64,000 bases of DNA from assembly GCF_003290125.1 (NCBI RefSeq), contig NZ_QMKH01000005.1, positions 62,001 through 126,000 on the forward strand, read 5' to 3'. Numbering within the stretch: the stretch's first letter is position 1; each line of letters begins with the position of its first letter. Source of the stretch: Microvirga flavescens. GTDB taxonomy: Bacteria; Pseudomonadota; Alphaproteobacteria; Rhizobiales; Beijerinckiaceae. Under the pieces are notes generated by a model. It was not told where the DNA came from. It saw only the letters and a list, made by a program, of their open reading frames with translations, and searched no databases. Both the position numbers and the translations under genes were made by a program. This document shows positions 61,324-64,000 of the stretch, in pieces.

Positions 61324-61653
61324 GCTTATGGCGGGAATGGGGAGATCGGGCATGGCAGCCCGTTTCAGGCCGAGGTCGGCTTCGCGAGTCTCGGATTTTC
61401 AGTCGTCGGCTTCCTCGCCGTCAAGGACAACGCCGACATGCGCCTCGCAGCGCTCATAGGACCGGCGTGCTTTCTCTTGGGCGCGGCCGCAGGTCATGTG
61501 GCGCAGATGATTACCGCCCACAATTTCGCGCCGGGTAATGCCGGGGCAATCTTCTACACCGACATCCTCATCCCGCTGATCGGGTTGCTGCTATGGATCG
61601 CGCGACATGGCGAACGGTACGCACCCCGCACAATCCAGAGCATGGACAAGTAG
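61324..61653 (+). pseudogene. 5'-truncated DUF6790-like membrane protein
   Basis: The frame is open for 110 codons from a stop at 61321-61323, yet no start codon precedes the ATG at 61438. Residues in the upstream part (GHGSPFQAEVGFASLGFSVV and VGFLAVKDNADM) look like real family sequence, continuing through FLLGAAAGHVAQMITAHNFA and ILIPLIGLLLWIA. The protein resembles DUF6790-type membrane proteins, which normally carry further N-terminal helices. Those are missing, so the gene is probably broken. A shortened 71-residue product from 61438 is the alternative. Confidence 0.5.
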
Positions 61654-61807
61654 AGACGGGTTGTACCCCCGGATCACCGGCAAGCGAAGAAATCGAGGGG
61701 CTGATCGCGTCATGAAAGGACGCGATCAGCCTCCAGGCACGCTTTCCCCGTCCCAGAGCGAGGCCACGGCCCGCGTTTCCAGTCATGGCTGCGCGCTTGA
61801 CGGCATC

Positions 61808-61823
61808 CTATCCAGGGGGATAG
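61808..61823. promoter_or_regulatory. CsoR/RcnR-type operator over the ribosome-binding site
   Basis: CTATCCAGGGGGATAG has exact CTATCC/GGATAG arms around a G tract, as in operators of the CsoR/RcnR family. It ends 8 bp before the regulator ATG, and its G tract can itself act as the Shine-Dalgarno. Autoregulation is therefore likely. Confidence 0.65.
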
Positions 61824-61831
61824 CATAAAGT

Positions 61832-62110
61832 ATGTCTGAAAAGCATACGCATCAAAGCCATCCTGACATCGCCAAACGGCTAAAGCGGGCGGAAGGGCAC
61901 CTTCGCAGCGTCGTCGCGATGATCGAATCCGGGCGCCCCTGTCTCGACATTGCGCAGCAGCTCCATGCTGTCGAAAAGGCTATCGGGCAGGCGAAGAAAA
62001 CCCTGATCCAGGATCATCTGGATCACTGCCTTGAGAACACGATCGGCCAGTTGCCGCGCAACCAGCGCCACTCGATCGACGAGTTCAAGGCCATCACTAA
62101 ATATCTTTAG
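61832..62110 (+). CDS. CsoR/RcnR-family metal-sensing repressor
   Basis: 92 residues, all-helical. The His-rich start (HTHQSH) is followed by RLKRAEGHLRSVVAMIESGRPCLDIAQQLHAV. The ligand positions are Cys37, His62 and Cys66 (25 and 4 apart), matching the Cys-His-Cys triad of CsoR and of the nickel sensor InrS. RcnR has His at the last position. The next gene is a nickel/cobalt exporter, so nickel or cobalt is the probable signal. It would repress its own operon until metal binds. Confidence 0.88.
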   Translation: MSEKHTHQSHPDIAKRLKRAEGHLRSVVAMIESGRPCLDIAQQLHAVEKAIGQAKKTLIQDHLDHCLENTIGQLPRNQRHSIDEFKAITKYL

Positions 62111-62134
62111 GCCGTTCAATTCGGGATTAAGCCG

Positions 62135-63271
62135 ATGGTACCGTTCACCGAACTGCTGCAGCAGGGCACCGCCCATGCATGGCTGTTCATTCCAAGCGCC
62201 ATTGCCCTTGGCGCTCTCCACGGACTGGAGCCGGGGCATTCGAAGACCCTGATGGCCGCCTTCATCGTCGCGGTGCGCGGGACACTCTGGCAGGCAATCC
62301 TGCTCGGGCTCGCGGCGACGGCGTCCCACACGCTGGTCGTCTGGGGCATCGCCCTTGGGGGACTGTATCTCTGGCGGGACATGAATGCGGAAACTACGGA
62401 GCCCTATTTCCAGCTCGCGTCCGCCGTGGCCATCATCGGCATCGCGATCTGGATGATCTGGCGGACATGGCGCGACCGGCGCTTCGCTGATGCGATGGGC
62501 GGCCATCACCATCATCATGATCACGACCATCATCACGATGATGTCCGGCACATCGATACGGGCCACGGAGTCCTTTCGCTCGAAATTTTCGAAAAGGACG
62601 TTCCGCCGCGCTGGCGCATCCGCGCCCTAAGCGGTCGCGCATGGTCTTCGGCGAATGTGGCATTGGAGACCGAGCGTCCGGATGGCCGACGCCAGACCTT
62701 CGCCTTTGCACAAAAGGACGGCTATCTCGAATCCGTCGATGAAATTCCCGAGCCGCACGAACTCATGGCGCGGTTAAAGCTTTCTCATGGCGACCACTCG
62801 CATGATTACGACGTGTCTTTCGTGGAAGGGCAAGGCCACGATCCGATGCATGAGGAAGTCGAAGGCCTGGCTCTGGCGACGGACGGCTATCAGGACGCGC
62901 ACGAGCTTGCCCACGCCAACGACATTCGCCGCCGCTTCGCGGGCCGCAGCGTGACGACGTGGCAGATCGTACTCTTCGGCCTTACCGGCGGCCTCATCCC
63001 CTGCCCTGCCGCCATCACCATCCTGCTGATCTGTCTGCAATTGAAGGAAGTCGCATTGGGCGCGACGCTTGTGCTGGGTTTCAGCATCGGACTTGCGATC
63101 ACGCTCGTCTCGGTTGGCGCAGCCGCGGCGCTGAGCGTTCGCCATGCTTCGCAGCATTGGTCCTGGTTCAACACCGTCGCGCAGCGTGCGCCTTACCTGT
63201 CGGGCGCGCTCATTATTCTGGTCGGGATCTATGTCGGCCTGCATGGCTGGTGGGGCCTGCAGGTGGGGTAG
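62135..63271 (+). CDS. rcnA: RcnA-type nickel/cobalt efflux transporter with long His-rich loop
   Basis: 378 residues with six membrane segments. The family motif ALHGLEPGHSKTLMAAF lies near residue 27 and GLTGGLIPCPAAITILLIC near 283. Between segments 3 and 4 there is a loop of about 145 residues, starting with GGHHHHHDHDHHHDD near residue 122 and including further His (HGDHSHDY). E. coli RcnA is about 100 residues shorter. It exports Ni2+ or Co2+ from the cytoplasm. It follows the sensor by 24 bp and is certainly in the same transcript. Confidence 0.92.
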   Translation: MVPFTELLQQGTAHAWLFIPSAIALGALHGLEPGHSKTLMAAFIVAVRGTLWQAILLGLAATASHTLVVWGIALGGLYLWRDMNAETTEPYFQLASAVAIIGIAIWMIWRTWRDRRFADAMGGHHHHHDHDHHHDDVRHIDTGHGVLSLEIFEKDVPPRWRIRALSGRAWSSANVALETERPDGRRQTFAFAQKDGYLESVDEIPEPHELMARLKLSHGDHSHDYDVSFVEGQGHDPMHEEVEGLALATDGYQDAHELAHANDIRRRFAGRSVTTWQIVLFGLTGGLIPCPAAITILLICLQLKEVALGATLVLGFSIGLAITLVSVGAAAALSVRHASQHWSWFNTVAQRAPYLSGALIILVGIYVGLHGWWGLQVG

Positions 63272-63295
63272 GCCCGCGCCTCAAATCCTGAAAAC

Positions 63296-63326
63296 AAAAA
63301 CGGCGGGATCAGATCCCGCCGTTTTT
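63296..63326. terminator. Bidirectional terminator between rcnA and alcohol dehydrogenase
   Basis: CGGCGGGATC (63301-63310) and GATCCCGCCG (63312-63321) form a perfect stem with AAAAA before and TTTTT after, so it works in both directions for the convergent genes. Confidence 0.93.
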
Positions 63327-63347
63327 GCATCAAACAATCGTGCGCTC

Positions 63348-64000
63348 TTACAGCACGCCTGCCAGCGCGTTCTCGAAGAGCTTGCGCGCGCTTTCCTTGG
63401 TGACCGGCACCGGATTTCCGCCGGCGGTCGGATCGTTGGGAGCCATCTCCGACATTTCGTCGAAGCGGGCGCTGTCGACCTTCAGGCCTGCGAGCGTGTG
63501 CGGGATGCCGAGATCCTTGCGCAGTTGCAACACCCAGTCGAGGAACGCCTGGAATGTCGGCTGCAGGCCGAGATAAGCGGAAAGACGCTCGATCTTCTTC
63601 TCGATGGCCGCGCGATTATAGATCAGCACATACGGCATGAAGACTGCGTTGGTGAGGCCGTGATGGGTATCGTAGAGCGCGCCTGTCGGGTGGGAGAGCG
63701 CGTGGATCGCACCCAAGCCCTTCTGGAACGCGGTCGCGCCCATCGCGGCGGCGGACATCATGTTGGCGCGAGCCTCGATATCCTTGCCGTCCTTGTAAGC
63801 ACGCGGGAGGTATTCCTTCACGAGCCGAATGCCTTCCACCGCGATGCCGTCCGCCATCGGGTGATAGCCCGGTGCGCAATAGGCTTCGATGCAGTGCGCG
63901 AGCGCATCGAGACCCGTACCCGCTGTGATGTGAGGCGGCATGCCGACGGTGAGTTCCGGATCGCAGATGACGATCTTCGGCATCATGAGCGGATGGAAGA
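63348..64000 (-). CDS. Iron-containing alcohol dehydrogenase (3' part)
   Basis: About 217 C-terminal residues are visible; the gene continues past the right edge, as the frame stays open through FHPLMMPKIVICDPELT. The metal site is read from DALAHCIEAY, and from the two His in GAIHALSHPTGALYDTHHGLTNAV. Group III iron-type dehydrogenases oxidise alcohols or reduce aldehydes with NAD(P)H. The chain ends KLFENALAGVL. Substrate cannot be determined from this part. Confidence 0.88.
   Translation of the reverse strand, partial: FHPLMMPKIVICDPELTVGMPPHITAGTGLDALAHCIEAYCAPGYHPMADGIAVEGIRLVKEYLPRAYKDGKDIEARANMMSAAAMGATAFQKGLGAIHALSHPTGALYDTHHGLTNAVFMPYVLIYNRAAIEKKIERLSAYLGLQPTFQAFLDWVLQLRKDLGIPHTLAGLKVDSARFDEMSEMAPNDPTAGGNPVPVTKESARKLFENALAGVL

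Noticed and set aside
62512-62545. CAT-rich tandem repeat within rcnA
   Set aside because: It is simply the codons for the His/Asp-rich metal loop, not an independent repeat element.

Overview
The window is 64 kb of high-GC, densely packed chromosome from an alphaproteobacterium, most likely Hyphomicrobiales near Methylobacteriaceae, Beijerinckiaceae or Boseaceae. The evidence is an ALA synthase (Shemin-pathway hemA), an Omp25/Omp31-type porin, two phasins, the order murA - DUF2948 - hisD - UPF0262 - LMW phosphatase, a PdhS-like histidine kinase, and a tRNA-His without the G-1:C73 pair. The genus cannot be fixed from the sequence alone.

Layout. 0-4 kb: a GlcD-type FAD oxidase (cut by the left edge) diverges from a secreted cytochrome c followed by lutABC, a 2-hydroxyacid (lactate/glycolate) oxidation locus. 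4-6 kb: glycolipid-binding-fold protein, Bfd ferredoxin and bacterioferritin with a possible Irr box. 6-12 kb: acyl-CoA synthetase/GNAT fusion (Pat-like) and a 900-residue PAS histidine kinase, separated by a 13-bp perfect dyad and a dispersed palindromic repeat. 12-16 kb: two phasins behind tandem PhaR-like boxes, a chorismate-lyase-like protein, the porin, a 42-residue secreted protein, rpsU and a cold-shock gene. 16-20 kb: an 1159-residue dimethylformamidase-like protein with repeated DUF4082 modules. 20-25.6 kb: tRNA-His, a TctCBA transporter, terC and azlCD. 25.6-31.7 kb: the conserved phosphatase/UPF0262/hisD/DUF2948 block, murA with a small partner gene, and hemA behind an FNR/FixK box.

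31.8-33.6 kb is the clearest accessory spot. Beyond tRNA-Thr there is a lower-GC methyltransferase-like gene, a phage-tail-like gene remnant, and an imperfect second copy of the tRNA 3' end, which is the pattern left by a tRNA-targeted element that has decayed. 33.6-49 kb: dgkA, an FAD oxidoreductase, a CHASE/Cache-type adenylate cyclase, an SDR lacking the usual Tyr/Lys, a periplasmic defence/cell-wall unit (uncharacterised secreted protein, alpha-2-macroglobulin, PBP1C), and a CLC channel. 49-53.8 kb: a pseudo-protease with a peptidoglycan-binding domain, an ABC exporter, MOSC and NUDIX genes.

53.9-60.2 kb is the most interesting functional unit. A complete Fbp/Afu-class ABC importer (binding protein, fused double permease, ATPase) is flanked in the same orientation by an inositol-monophosphatase-family enzyme and a HAD phosphatase. 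The binding protein lacks the tandem tyrosines of ferric-iron binders. The set reads better as uptake and dephosphorylation of an organophosphate (sugar or polyol phosphate) than as iron uptake. 60.2-64 kb: HxlR regulator with a divergent FMN reductase, a truncated DUF6790 gene, a CsoR/RcnR-type sensor with its operator on its own ribosome-binding site, an RcnA-type Ni/Co exporter, and an iron-type alcohol dehydrogenase cut by the right edge.

No CRISPR array, insertion sequence, integrase or rRNA gene was seen.
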